A stretch of DNA of 64,000 nt from Fulvia fulva (taxonomy: Eukaryota > Ascomycota > Dothideomycetes > Mycosphaerellales > Mycosphaerellaceae), in NCBI RefSeq assembly GCF_020509005.1, contig NC_063021.1, forward strand, positions 1,302,001-1,366,000. Reading direction: 5' to 3'. The translations under genes and the position numbers were made by a program. The notes beneath the pieces were generated by a model. That model did no database searches and had not been told where the DNA came from. It was given only the letters and a program-made list of their open reading frames with translations. Below, piece after piece: positions 50,101 through 62,451 of this stretch (within the stretch, counting starts at the first letter, position 1; the number at the start of each line of letters is the position of its first letter).

Positions 50101-51150
50101 CTTGGCCTTAGAGAGGCGCTCGAGCGTCTCCTGAATCAACGGTATTGGGTAGCGGTTCTTCTTTGTAACAGCGTTCAAGCCTCGGTAGTCTACGCAGAAG
50201 CGTAGACCACCGCCGGGCTTCTTGACGAACATGACGGGACTGCCAGCGCTGGAACGGCTCGCTCGAATGAACCCCTTCTTTAGGTTCTCTTCGAGGTATC
50301 TCTTGAGGACGATAAGCTCTTCTCGGGACATGGAATATAACGGTCCGAACGGTGTCTCTGCACCTTCTTCTAGCTCAATCTTGTGGTCGTGAGGGCGATG
50401 AGGAGGCAGCTCGTCTGCGGCTTTAGCATCGAATACGTGGAGGATGTGGTGTGCCCAAGGAGGGACCTTCGTAGCAGGGTCGGTAGGTGTACGCTTCTTG
50501 TCGAGCTTCTCGAGGGCGATGTCGATATCGCGGAGAGAGGCGGCGAAGACTTGAGCTTTGGGCTGCTTAGCAGCAGTGGTGAAGGCAGCGGCGTTCACCT
50601 GGAAGATCTTGGTATACTCAGGACCGCGCTAAGGCGGCGGAGAAGGCGGAGGTGCCGGAGGAACTTCTGGAGGGAAGCTGACAGTAAGGGAAGTCCAGTC
50701 GATGATAGGTCGGTGTCGTCTGAACCAGGGGAGGCCGAGGATAAACTTCTGATGCGGTAGGGACGTAAGGAAGCTGGTGATCGACATACGCTTGCCTCCG
50801 AGGGTGATTGACGTGTGTACAACATGAGTAATCTTACCAGTGGTAGTCTCCGTGCCGTCAAAGAGTTCAAGGGTGCGAGGGTACTTCAGTTCCTGGGGTT
50901 CGAGGTTGAGAGAGGTCGCGAGTTTATAGTCCATAAAAGACTCGCCTAGTGCGCCAGTGTCCATGAGAGTGAGATTGGAAGAAGAGAGTTTCTTTGAGCC
51001 GATATTTACATTCGTGACGAACGGTTTGCAAGCGTGGTCCTTGCCCGTCTCGTCGTACAGGTCTAGCTGTGCTGTATTGATCCTCAACTTCTTTCCTCTC
51101 TTCACTTTCGGTAAACGTTGTTCTTGGTCTTCATCGCGTCGATGAGGAAG
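46729..51150 (-). pseudogene. Pol of the recent Gypsy: protease, RT, RNase H, integrase, chromodomain
   Basis: Pol lies in the -1 frame relative to Gag. In order: protease with LTLMDTGALGESF (active Asp) at about 50,970; a TAG at 50,629; reverse transcriptase with FVKKPGGGLRFCVDYRGLN, and YIDDILVYSET (catalytic DD) near 49,890; RNase H with VETDASDGVVGGVLL and SSDHKNLVYF; integrase HHCC zinc finger (HDSASGGHPGVAKTH ... CATCRRAK) near 48,470; a TAG at 48,265; integrase core with TSDRGTQFISHFWKRL and the Glu in TEITNAILEQ; and a C-terminal chromodomain (YEVEWQGCPEWDTSWEPIQH, near 47,340). The chromodomain marks the chromovirus branch, whose integrases aim at modified histones. The last frame runs on 125 codons into the LTR before stopping. 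All interruptions are TAG. Confidence 0.88.
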
Positions 51151-52313
51151 ACCTAGGCTTTTTCCTGCTCAGCGGGAGCAGCAGGAGCAGGCTCGATAGC
51201 GCCGACAGCGCCGCGAACCGGGTTGCGGGCGTTACGGGCAGCGAGCTGCGGACAGTTGGCTGCGATGTGGCCTGGACCGCCGCAGTAGGTGCAGAGTCCG
51301 GCCTGGCGACGGCGAAGCTTCTCTTCGGGAGTGAGCTTACCGTTGACGAGGCCCTGGACTCGAGGGACGGCGGCACCAGCGCTGAGATCCATAGCGTCAC
51401 CTACAGAGACGGGAGGGAGAGCCGTAGGAGCGGCGGCGCCTAGTGGAGCAGCGAAGTGGCTTCCGGGACCACGAGGCTGACGACCTTGAGAACGGGAAGC
51501 GAGGAGAGAGGCGGTGTGTTTCATGTTGGAGTCGAGGCGCTGGCAGGTCTCGACGAGCTCACGGAAGCTCATAGCACCGACGTCCTTGTCCTCGAGGGCT
51601 CGAAGAAGCTCTGCTGACAAACCACGGCGGAGAGTGCTCTTCTTGGTCTCTTCGTTGTAGCCGGTGAACCCGATGTCGCGGTTGAAGGCCGCGAGGTACT
51701 CGGCGAAGCTCTTGTTCTTCTAGAGGAGGTTGTGGATGGCGTTCTGGGCGGTGGCTCTACGGTCTGGATCACCAAAGGCAGCACGGAGGTCCTGCATCAA
51801 GGTGAGGACGTCCGGGCAGCCGATAGTCTGCGTAGCGTTGTCGATGTAGTGTTGTACCTGAGCCGCGGCGTCTCCCCGAAGGAGGGAGAAGACGTACGTG
51901 ACTTTGTCCTTCTCTTGCGGAAAGTGGTCGGCATTAGCCAACAGCTTGATGGTGAGCTGTGTCTCAAATGCCTCAAACTTGCTCTTGTTGCCGTCGAACT
52001 CGTCTGGGTCGTTGACCTTCTTGGAGAAGTGCTGGCGGCGGTTGTCGTCGGCGTGCGGGGCGAGGTTCTGGAAGGTGTTCACAATACCTTGAAGGTATGT
52101 TGCTTGGTTGTTTGCTTGCTCGACCTGCTGGGCGGTCTCGCGGAAAGAGGAGACGGTGCGGTTGATGAGAGCGTAGGCGGTGTCGGGGTTGGCGTTTGCC
52201 CAGGCACCGAAGGCAGCGGCGTTCGAGAAGGGGATGTCAGTCCACTCACTGAAGTGGAATGGAGTGTCTTGGTTGTCGAGGTTGACACCTCTATCGGTGG
52301 CGTGGTCACCTAT
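51107..52313 (-). pseudogene. Gag of the recent Gypsy, interrupted
   Basis: About 400 codons in one frame. Capsid-like helices (WTDIPFSNAAAFGAWANANP; FDGNKSKFEAFETQLTIKL; YVFSLLRGDAAAQVQHYI) are followed, after a TAG at 51,720-51,722, by KNKSFAEYLAAFNRDIGFTG in the same frame, the continuation expected in this family. A zinc knuckle CTYCGGPGHIAANC lies near the end (about 51,290-51,250). A second TAG at 51,153 follows EQEKA; it could be the natural end, because the Pol frame (-1) already overlaps there, or a second nonsense change, since the frame then stays open to a TGA near 51,107. No ATG opens the frame between the LTR and the capsid; an ATA at 52,313 stands where a start would fit. Confidence 0.8.
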
Positions 52314-52355
52314 GAGGATGACTCGAGTGGTTGAGGGTTTGTTGGTCTTTTGTGA

Positions 52356-52798
52356 TGTCAGGGCGAGAGCCTGGCCTGTGAGATGCAAGGGTGAAAGCGA
52401 GAATGCAGGTGCGAAGTGCAGATGCAAAAGGGTATGGTATGATTGCTACACAAAACAAAAGACGAAGAAAGCAAGAGAGGCCTGGGGAAGGCCAGATATT
52501 TATACGCGACCCTCGCGAGTGCGTGTCCCCGCATCAACAGGGCTAACCCGTGCGAAGCCGCGCTCAGCAGCTTTGCTCAAAACCTTATTCCAACCTGCCC
52601 TACGTTCCGAGTCTTCCACGTGCTTCAAAGTTTGGTAGAGGGGTGAATTTGGAGGGCTGGGTCCCGTAGTGAATGTTGCGGGGCATGTGATTCTTGGCGC
52701 TCACACACCAAGCTGGACTGTCACTTCTTGACGACTTCTGAGCGCTCTGAGGCTCTTCTGTCCCCACCTTCTGTACACTCTGTGGGGAGACCATGACA
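52356..52798. repeat. 5' LTR (by element orientation) of the recent Gypsy
   Basis: 443 bp with the same ends. Apart from the missing 77 bp I see only two base differences from the other LTR (AAGG/AAAG at the gap and a CAT/CAC change near 52,705). Confidence 0.93.
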
Positions 52799-53064
52799 AA
52801 AGCTTATATATTAGCCGAGCAACGATTACGAACTAGGGGATCTAAATCCGGAAGTAAATATAGATCCTAATATAAACTTAAACGTCCTTTACGTACTTTA
52901 GAGTTAGCTAGTTTCAGATCTTAGCTACTACCTTAGGATCTAGATAGCGGCCGCTCGGGCTAGTAAGATAGCCTATAATCTTTAAAGTCTTATAAAGCTA
53001 CTACGACTTCTCCCCTACGACTACCTCTCCGGCCCTCTCTAGATCCGTAAGAATAATATTAAGG
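52799..53064. other. RIP-altered DNA, unidentified
   Basis: About 270 bases between the recent Gypsy LTR and the tail of LINE copy C. It does not continue the LINE fragment found on the other side of the Gypsy element. Confidence 0.45.
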
Positions 53065-53166
53065 GATATAGATATTTCATTTAAGCTATTATAGTGCCCT
53101 TTAGCCTATATAGCTATACTATCTTATTTTTGTATATATAGAGGGGAAACTGTATTAGTAAAATCC
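53065..53166 (-). mobile_element. RIP-ruined LINE copy C, 3' end
   Basis: A degraded tail (GGATATAGATAT) followed by the LINE 3' stretch, parallel to those at 28,518 and 40,073 (ATAGTGCCCT and TATATAGAGGGGAAAC resemble the other copies). Interrupted at 53,166 by Gypsy B; continues at 60,319. Confidence 0.7.
53162..53166. repeat. Target site duplication AATCC, left copy
   Basis: Identical to 60,319-60,323. Confidence 0.8.
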
Positions 53167-53350
53167 TATAAGGGCGCGCGTATTATAGGGTCCGAACGAG
53201 ATAGTTATTGTTCTACGAAGCTACGAAAGAGGAGCGCGAGGCGCGGCGAAGTTATAAAGTAAAGCTAAGCCGCGCTAACCCGATACGGAAGGTCCGCGGT
53301 TTAGCCGGGCCGACGTAGCTATAGTAGGGGGTCGCGGGCTACCCGTAATA
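53167..53350. repeat. LTR of Gypsy B, left copy
   Basis: 184 bp, from TATAAGGGCGCGCG to ACCCGTAATA (ends mutated from TG..CA to TA..TA). Confidence 0.88.
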
Positions 53351-56300
53351 GTATCCCCCCTCTTAAAACACGCCTTAGTCTTCTAAGCGTTATCTACCTT
53401 ATAAGGCCACTTGCCTATCGAGCTCTATAATCGCGCGAACGCCTAATTATCCTCTAGTGCCCTATCGTCATCCGATAACATCGCATTCGCTCTATTAAGA
53501 CTATCCTCGACCGGCTTCCTTCGAGAAACATATTGCCTAGTTAGCTAGCTTGCCCTAGACCTACGTCTATCTTCGGCTAGTACTCGCGTATAATCCTTAT
53601 AACTAAAGTTAGGTATTATTGTAGGCTCTATAGGCTCTACTCGGGTGTCTTTCGGAATGACCCTAATCGTATTAAGCCCGAGCACCTTAGTAGCTAGTAG
53701 GGACTAGTTAGATAGAGCTACGAAGCCTATAGGCGTAGATAACTCCGGCCGGTTATAGTAAAAGTCTATAATAGCGGCGGCTACGTGTTTAAGGATATCC
53801 TCTATAGGTTACTAGGTCTTACTATCCTCCTCGTTCTAATATCTAGCCTATTTCACCTAATACTATATATCTACCTTACGCTTATGCCCCTTCTTTACCT
53901 TGCCTACCCGCTTACGGGTATATATATTAAGGATCTTTCCTACCTCGTATATATACGTAGGTGCTACTACTATATCGGCTACTACATTAGCCTCGGTAGT
54001 GTTAGGTTCGATAGTTATCGGTAGTAGCGGCGCTAGATACTACCCTTTAAGTAGTAGGAAATCGGGGTGGTCGGCTCGTTATAGTAGTGAGGTATAGAAG
54101 CAGTTATTAAGTCCTACTAGAGCGTCTAATAGTTTTAGTCGATAAGAGAGTCTAGCCGGTATGACTTCCGTAATCTAGGAAGGGCCGGTATATTTCCTGT
54201 CTAGCTTCTTAGATAGTCGAGTCGTACGGATGTTCTTAGTGCTAAGATATACCTAATTACCTACCTTATAGTCTAGAGGAATGCTTCGGTAGCGGTTTGC
54301 TACTTCTACTTAGAGAGCTTATAACATTCGTATATTCTCTTAAAGGTGCTTATAAAGCTCGTAAATTCGACGTATAAAGGTTTCTGCTGATCGCGTATCT
54401 AGTCGCTAGAGAGTAGTTAGTCCTCCCTCCTTTCTAGCGTTTAGGTCAACTCGCTCTATAAACTTAGGGTTGTAGCCTAAGGTAGCGTAGAACGGCGACA
54501 TACTAGTAGTCTCGGACAGGTAATTATTAATCGCGAACTAAGTAAGGCATAGCTATTCTGCCTAGTCATCCTATACCTTATTAGTAAATATACGAAGATA
54601 CTGTTCTATCGCCTAGTTAGTGCGTTCTAACTATCTATTAGTTTCTAGGTAATATAAAGAACTTAGCTTACGATTTGTACGGAGCATCTTATAGTGTTTC
54701 TTCTAGAAGGTAGCAACCTACTACTTACTACGGTCTAATATAATAGTATTAGGAAACCCGCGCCGATAGAACATATATTTAAGGAAAAGCCTTACCGTAT
54801 TCTGTACTATTATTACGCTAATAGGGATCAGCTCGACTTCCTTAGTAAGCCTATTAGTAACGGTCATAATGTTGTTATAGACTATGCCGTTAAGAGTACT
54901 ATCTAGGAGTCCGATAACGAAGTCGACTACAATATGTTTCTAAGGCCGATCTAGAACAGGAAGTGGCTATAATAATCCTAGTGGCTAGGAGTATAGAGAT
55001 TTTGTTATACGGTAGGTATAGCAATTCGCGGTATATCTACGTACGGATCTCGCTAATCTAGGCTAGTAGAATTTACGTACTACGAGTTTATAAGTACGAG
55101 CTCGTCCTAGATAGCCTACTGCTAGAGCGTTATAGTTTATCTTGATTATCCTAGTCTATAAGGCTTAGTCATTTGGTACCTATAAGCTCTAGCCGTCGTA
55201 TTAATTTCGAATATATAGCAGGTCGCTATCTACTTTATAGTATACTAGGTGAATCTTCGCTCTCTATAGTAGTGTAGGAGTGCGGTCTTTCTATAGGTCC
55301 TTAATCGCGGTCTTAAGCTCGTTATCGGTTACGTACGCCGTCGATATTCGATACTCGAGTTCGGCTTCCCGTTGACTTTTACGCGTCGCCGGTTGTTTAG
55401 TAGGTGTATCTCGTTCTATAGGCATGAACTCTTTAGCTTTAGGGTCTAGCTATACTAGTTCCTCTTCTTCCGGCGTATCTTCTACTATTGCCTATAGTAA
55501 GGCGATCTTAAGGAATCGCTTAGGAGGTAGCAATGTCTAATGCTAATACTGGTTCCGAGGGTCGTTTACCCCCTACGGAAGGTCCTAGCTACGTCTCGTT
55601 AGGCTGTCTAGCTTTATACCTTAAAGTCCTAGACGGTATATTATCTTAAAGTTAAACTATAATAAGAACTTAGCCTAACGCGCTTGTCGCCGATTCGGCT
55701 ACTTTGTCTTTATAAAGTATTCTAGGTTCTTATAGTCGGTATAAATCTTGACTAGCTATAAGTCCTTATTATCTACTTCGTAGGCGAGCTCGGGTCTCTA
55801 TTCCTTAAAAGCCTTAATAATAGCTAACAGTTCCTTATTATAGATTTTATAATTGCACTCCTATAGACTTAACTTCTTCGAGTAGAAGGCTATAGGATGT
55901 AGTACACCCTTCTCGTTATACTACGAAAGCACGCCGGCGTTTATAAAATCTAAAGAATCTGTCTCTACTACCATTTCCCTACCTAGTACATAATATACGA
56001 GTATGCCGGCTTTACTAAACGTACTTTCAAATTGTCAAAGGCTCGTTAGCAATCTAGTGACTATTGAATCCTTCTATTCTTGTGATTACTTAGTCCGTCC
56101 GACTTAGTCAGGTTTGTAAGAGGAGTAGCTATACGCGAAAATGCTTCGATAAACCGCCTATAGAAGTTGGTAAATCTAAGGAAGGCCTAGACATCCTTTA
56201 GGTTCTTAGGAGCTTCCTATGTCTAAATACATTCGAGTTTCTCGGGGTCTATCTCGATACCGTTAGGGGTTATAATTAGCCTAAGATACCTCACCTTCTA

Positions 56301-59300
56301 TTAGTAGAATTCGCTTTTGTCGATGTCTACTATAAGTCCTATATCGCGTAGCTTAGTAAGAACCTTCCGTACGTGTTCAATATACTCCTCTAAGGTGTTA
56401 CTAAAGATAAGTACGTCATCTAGGTAGGCCGACATAAAGTCGTCTAGGTGTTCTTATAAGACCTTATTAATGTATAATTAGAACGATACTAGTCCGTTAT
56501 ATAAGCCGAATAGTAGTACTAGACACTCGTAGATACCGTATCGTGTCGTAAACGCCGTTAACCACTCGTGCCCTTTAGCTATCCGTAACTTGTTAAAGGC
56601 TGCTATAATGTCTAGCTTCGTAAAGTACTTCTTACCGTATATACGGTTAAGCGTCTCTTATATTAAGAGAATCGGATACCGGTTCTTAATAGTGATCGTA
56701 TTTAATCCTCTATAGTCGATATAAATACGTAGCCTACCTCTAGGCTTACGTACTACTAGTACTAGTGTAGGAGACTAGCTCGTCTTTTGCCCTACTTTCC
56801 GTACCTTCCCTTTAGATGTTTACTCGTCTAGCTATTTCTTAACTGCCTCGTTCTCCTTCTTAGCTAGGCCGTAGGGCTTGCGGTATAGTAGCTCTTATAG
56901 ACTATTAGGCTTAATGTAAATCTTATGATCTACGCCTAGTCGGTAAGGTAGGAGTCCTTTATAATCCTTAGCTAAGAAAGCGTCCGTAATATCGTAGTAT
57001 ATCGGCGGCAACTTCTCCTTCGGGTTATGATTAAACTGCTTGTTTAAGAATTGGTCTAGATTATTAGTAGCTATTACACTTAGCTTAAGCTCTCCGTCGT
57101 CGCTCTTACGCCTAGTAGGTATAATATAGAAGCACTTAGCCCTAGGCCGGTACGCGTATATTCCCTACGCGCGTTAAGAAACGCCCTAGTAGTCTACTTC
57201 TTTATCGTCTATATCTTCTAGGTCATATAATAAGACGTTTAGCTCCGCCCCTCCTACTATAAAGCTCGCTACTTCTCTAGTAAAGGGCTCTAGTCCGTAC
57301 CGTACTAGTACCTACTTCTTCTTCTCGCGATAGTTTAGGGATTGTACTGTTATCAATATCTTATTCTATAGACAGTAACTAAAGTAGTAATCCGATCTAA
57401 ATGCCACCTCGCCTATCTCCTAGAAGATGTTTAGGTTATGCGCTATAAGCTACGGTAGGCTAAAGACGATGTTATATTCGAGGTCGGTAACGTAGTATAA
57501 TATTTGCTCGTAATAATCGCCGATAACTACGTCTATAAGGGCCGCGTATATAATCTACCGTACAGTAGCCGTTCTATCTCCTAGTATTAGTCGTCGGCTT
57601 TACGTTAAAGGGATTAGGGGTATTGTGTATTTACGTATAAATTTCTAGTTAAGAAAGAGAGAGGTAGAAGTAGAATCTATAAGGCCTCGAGCCTTTCTAT
57701 ATTATATGATTACGGGTAATAATATATAAGGGTATATAGCTAGCTATTGTTTATCTAGTACGTATACCGATATCTTAAGCTCCTTACTATAGTCTATTAC
57801 CGTCTCTTACATTCCGTGTCTCTTAATCTTATACTCTTTCTGTCCTAGGAAGTTCGGGTAACCGCTATCTACTACGCTTAGGTAGCGGTCGTACTATTTC
57901 CCTACTACGGATCGGCGGCTAGGGAACTGAGGTTCGCGTTCGGATTCGGCGTAGTATTACGTAGACGCGGTAGGCGATAGTCGCTATCGTACCTATATAT
58001 TAGGCATTTAGAGTTAGTCGATACGTAAGAACCTATACGGTAGCGGTAGTACTTACCCTACTTCTTAAGGTCTTCGCGCTACTTATAGTTAAGCGTAGGT
58101 AGGTTCTATATATATATCGGTAGATCCTCCTTCTTCTTAGTACTAGCGTACTATAGTAGGCGCTATACTAAGGTACCTACTATACCGGTAGCGGTACTAG
58201 TAACTACGTTACCGTTATTCTAGTTATTCTAGCCGCTATTACCGTTCGAGTTACTATTACTACGGGGGCGCTCCTTCTACGGGTATAGTCGATCTGTCTC
58301 GTAGAAGCTCTCGTCTAGTACGGTATACTCCTCGATAACGTCTTATATACTATCTAGGCGGCGGTCGACTTCGCGGTCGCCGAAGGTCTTAATAAAGTAC
58401 TTACGGTTTAGTCGGTTACGGAATAGTATAAGCTCGGTCTTATCGGTCTATAACATCTAGGCGCGTAACTTCGAGTAGCGTATATAGAAGGCTATAAAGG
58501 TTTCGCCTTGTTCTTACTTATAGGTAGTAATGTTAACTATAGCCTTAGTTCCTTTATTACGTATACTATATTAGCGTGTTATCTAATCTAATAACTCTTC
58601 TCTAGTCTTGAACTCGTTAAAGGACTACTGTCTAGGTATAGGGATCCTCGGCTTAATACTTCGCTAAGGATCACCTTACGTCTACCTATATATAAAGCGT
58701 AGACTATCTGCCTTAGTACGGAAGGTTACTATAGTTAGCTTTAGGAGAACACTACTATACTAGCTATCGAAATTAGGGTCATTATCGTTCTTAAAGTACT
58801 TAGGGTTAGGCACACCCTTACCGATCTCTATACCGCGAGTAAGGGTACGGTCAATAGTAAAGAGACGTTCTAGAAGGTTAACTAGTAGTATCTAAGTACG
58901 GGTATTACGTATTCTCGAGTTACGACTATTATTAGGTCCTAGTCGCGGACGGTCGTTATTACGTCCTCGGCTATTATTACTACGGTTATAGTCGTCTCTA
59001 TCGTTATTACTACTACCGCTACCGCTACCTCTACTAGTAGCTTCGCGATACCTACGTAATAGCTACTCGAGTAAGGTCTCGCGTAGGCGGGAACGAGAGG
59101 GTCGGCGGCCTAAGCGGCCCCTACCTCCGTTCTATATAGTGTCTCCTACCTTAAGCCGAGCCTTTAGGTTATCGACTTCTTGTTATAGGGCCTAGTTCTT
59201 CACCTTAGCATCTTATGCCTTCTTCTTCTCCTTCTCGTAGATCTCGCTAAACTGCTTATATATGTTGTTAGCTTCCTTATATTTCTTCTCTAGCTCTTAT

Positions 59301-60134
59301 AACTTAGCTAGGTCGTAATCCTTCTTACTCTAAAGATCTACTGCCATTTTCTATATAACAAGCTCTTCACTTCGTAGCATCTTATAGATGCGGTCGTATT
59401 CGGTGTATAGCGTAGTATACTAGGTATTCTAGAGGTCGTTAGCTCGCTCTATTATATCGAGTTGTCTACCCTTAGTAATCGCCGTATTAACTACTTATAG
59501 TACGAAGTCGTAGGTAGTCTTCGGGTGTTAGGATGTAAGGGTCGTAAGGTTGTCTAGGGTGACATTCTAGTATTCGGATACGAGAATGTGTTCTGCCTCG
59601 TCGAGTAATAGATATACCTCGTCTAGGTCGCCGCCTAGGTTCTCTTCGAGCTCAAACTCGAACAGTTCTATAAAGTTAATCTTACTACCTTCTTCTCGCT
59701 CGAAGGCCTTCTAGTAAGCTTTATTAATCTCTTATTATAGCGCAACACCGGTATCTACTATAACCCGCCGGTTGTCGTCCTATGTCTAACTCTAAGGGAA
59801 AGAGGAGAGGTCGGGGAAAAGAGATGTACGCTACTTGCTTTTACCCTTAGGCTTAGGTAGCGGTAGTATGCCGCCGTTCGCTATTTATAAAGTCATATTA
59901 TCTAGGTTCGGGGGAGGCGTAACGGTACCTATATCCTGACTGTCTACGAGCGCGCGACTACCTACTAATAATGTCGCTACGTTACGTTCTCTAGGTATCT
60001 ACGCGCTATACGCCTTACCGTGTTCTATGTTCTGATGCGACTCTACGCGTTCTCGAGTTCTACGGTTCTGTCTATTCCTATTATTACGCGTCCCTTACCT
60101 AGATCCGCGATCTAGGTAGGGTAGTAGAACAAAC

Positions 60135-60318
60135 TATAAGGGCGCGCGTATTATAGGGTCCGAACGAGATAGTTGTTATTCTACGAAGCTACGAAAGAGG
60201 AGCGCGAGGCGCGGCGAAGTTATAAAGTAAAGCTAAGCCGCGCTAACCCGATACGGAAGGTCCGCGGTTTAGCCGGGCCGACGTAGCTATAGTAGGGGGT
60301 TACGGGCTACCTATAATA
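60135..60318. repeat. LTR of Gypsy B, right copy
   Basis: 184 bp, TATAAGGGCGCGCG to ACCTATAATA. By eye it differs from the left copy at only a handful of positions, all C/T or G/A. Confidence 0.88.
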
Positions 60319-60323
60319 AATCC
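60319..60323. repeat. Target site duplication AATCC, right copy
   Basis: Identical to 53,162-53,166; the following bases continue the interrupted LINE. Confidence 0.8.
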
Positions 60324-62226
60324 CCTCCTCCTTCCCGCCTATCTTTTCCCCCTCGTTATTGTATTAGATTTCCCTTATTAAGGGTACGCTAGTATTATAG
60401 GCCTGCCCTAATAACTACCCTATCTATAACCTCCCTAGCTTCCGCCTCTTATCTATCTACTCCTCCGTCTCGCTAGCGAGGCTAGACTACTAGAGGTATC
60501 TCTACTATAGTATCTACCGAGCGATTCGGCGAATGTTACCTTTGTCCCTAATAATTGACTTATAGTCTCTCCTTCTCGCTTAGTACCTCTAATTTCCCCT
60601 ACTACTCGCCTACTACGGGTATTATAGTAGTATATATTCTAGGTTTTACGATAGATAGCTATACTAGTAGGCTAGGCTTTAGATATCTAGTACGCGTCTT
60701 TTAAATAGGTAGGCCCTTAGTCTAATATATTCGGACCTAATTAGGATTGCTATACTTGCTTCGGCCCTTATTAGGTCCCTATATAGCTAGTAATTATGTC
60801 TCTAGAAAGCTCGGAGTGCTATTAGGCCTATTGTCTTAGGGGGCTTCCTTTTCTAGTCCTACTCCTATAGGTAGCTCGCTATATATTCCGCTAGACTTTA
60901 GGTTTTAGCCTTACTCCCGCCGGCCTAGCGAGTCCTACGCTCCTCCTCTTTTTATACTAGCTATTCGGTACTTATCTATACGGCCGCGAAGATAGTAAGG
61001 TTATTCTCTTTTTAGCTTGTCCTATATCCGGCCCCTCTCCGGTAGTAGCTTTCTATCTTATTCTTTACCTCCTAGATCGTAGTTTATACTAGGTAATCTA
61101 TCGTCTTTACCGCGTATTAAATTCTTATTCCCCGGATATATTAGCCGATTAGAGGTGTTCCCGTCTCTATTTTTACCGTACTTATTAACGTTATCTTATA
61201 TACCTCTAGTATTCGACGTAGATTACCTACCTAAGTCCTATTTAGAGGTTGCTCTATCCGTTTCGGGATCGGCTTACCTACGCCTTCTATACCCTAAATC
61301 TATACCCCGTATAATATAGCTAGTCTAACGATCGCCTTATATATTACCCTTACCTTATCGAATATTACTCTCTATATAGACGCCGTAATCCTCTTTATCG
61401 AGGCTTTGTTAACTTACGCTCGACTCTAGGCTTTCTTAATCTATACGTTCTAGCTTAGCTTCGGGTCGAGCTAGATCCCTAGTACTCGTAGCTCCGCTAA
61501 TAGCTTAGTCTCGTAGCCTTAGATTCTTATCGCCGCCTTTATATTATAGTATATTCTCGCTTTACTAAAGTGTATAAGCTAGTACTTTTTAGGGGCGAAC
61601 CGGGTACTATACTTTTTTACCTACTTCTCGTATTTCTTATACCTATCTTTAAGGAGGCGATAGTTCTCCTCTATCGAGTCTAACTAGGCTAGAATGTTTT
61701 TATCGTCTACGAGTCCTAATACTAAGGTTTACGGAGAGGTAAGTAGGGGAATTAGATTAGACATAAATATTAGAAATAGGATAGGGGAGAGAGTAGATCC
61801 CTAAGGTATTCTAGCCTCTACCTTTACCGGGTCGGACGTATACCTCCCTAGGGCTAGGTATATCGTCCGTTCCTAGAGAAAGGAGTAGACGAACTTCGTT
61901 ACCTACTAGAGGATGCCTTTCTATTATAGGATATATATTAGCCTTTAGTATAAGACGTTATCGAAGGCCCCTATAATGTTAAGGGATAGTAAGGACGCCG
62001 CTCGGTTCCTACCGTAGTACTAGAGGGTCTGAATTTGCTCCGTAATTAGCTCTATTACTATTAGTATTAATCGCTAGCTTCTTCCCCCTATCTATATTAC
62101 TAGGAGTACGTAGTTGTCCTCGGCTAGCTACGTAAGTCTCTAGGCTACTATCTTCTCTAGAACCTTCCCTATCGTATTTAGAAGTACGATTAGCCTATAC
62201 AATTTTGGCTAAGTATAGTCCTCCTT

Positions 62227-62451
62227 CTATAGCTTACGTAGTACTACTATTATAGACTCTCTATACGGCTTCGGGTAATACCCTAGCCGTAGGTACGCGG
62301 TAAATAGATTTATAAGGCTCGGCGCGATCTCTTCTCTATACTCTTTTAGTAGTATATTTAGTATCCTATCTAGGCCTAGGGCTTTTCGTCCTTTTAGCTT
62401 ACTTATAACTCCTTTTACTATATTAGAGCTAAGGTCGACGACGAGAATCAC
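62227..62451 (-). pseudogene. LINE reverse-transcriptase remnant
   Basis: Seventy-four codons without a stop, equivalent to the SGNKAPGPDGIP region of the intact ORF2 but with changed residues. A relic only. Confidence 0.7.

Larger units (their letters stand above)
46585..52798 (-). mobile_element. Recent chromodomain Ty3/Gypsy retrotransposon (chromovirus type)
   Basis: A 6.2-kb element on the reverse strand: 5' LTR (52,798-52,356), Gag, then protease, reverse transcriptase, RNase H, integrase and chromodomain, then 3' LTR (47,104-46,585). The LTRs are almost identical apart from one 77-bp gap. Base composition is normal and CA/TG are kept, so saturated RIP has not acted. Three clear and one ambiguous in-frame TAG codons interrupt the reading frames (51,720; 51,153, perhaps the natural gag end; 50,629; 48,265). 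Flanking bases do not give a clean 5-bp duplication (GCTAG before, AAAGC after). Confidence 0.95.
53167..60318 (-). mobile_element. Complete but RIP-ruined Ty3/Gypsy LTR retrotransposon B
   Basis: A 7.15-kb element with two 184-bp LTRs and AATCC target duplications, reading on the reverse strand. A polypurine tract (reverse strand TTTTAAGAGGGGGGATAC) abuts the left LTR. From right to left: gag-like region with repeats of charged helices (about 60.0-58 kb), protease (about 57.5 kb), reverse transcriptase (about 56.8-56.2 kb; the stretch near 56,700 parallels the intact Gypsy at 50,180), RNase H (about 55.8 kb) and integrase (about 55-54 kb). Its LTR is unrelated to that of Gypsy A, so it is a separate family. 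CpA is nearly absent and no frame survives. Confidence 0.88.

Noticed and set aside
51732..52334. 200-codon plus-strand frame opposite Gag
   Set aside because: Val/Gly-rich shadow of the Gag frame.
53785..54097. Short plus-strand frames in Gypsy B
   Set aside because: Tyr/Leu-rich chance frames in TpA-rich RIPped DNA on the antisense strand.
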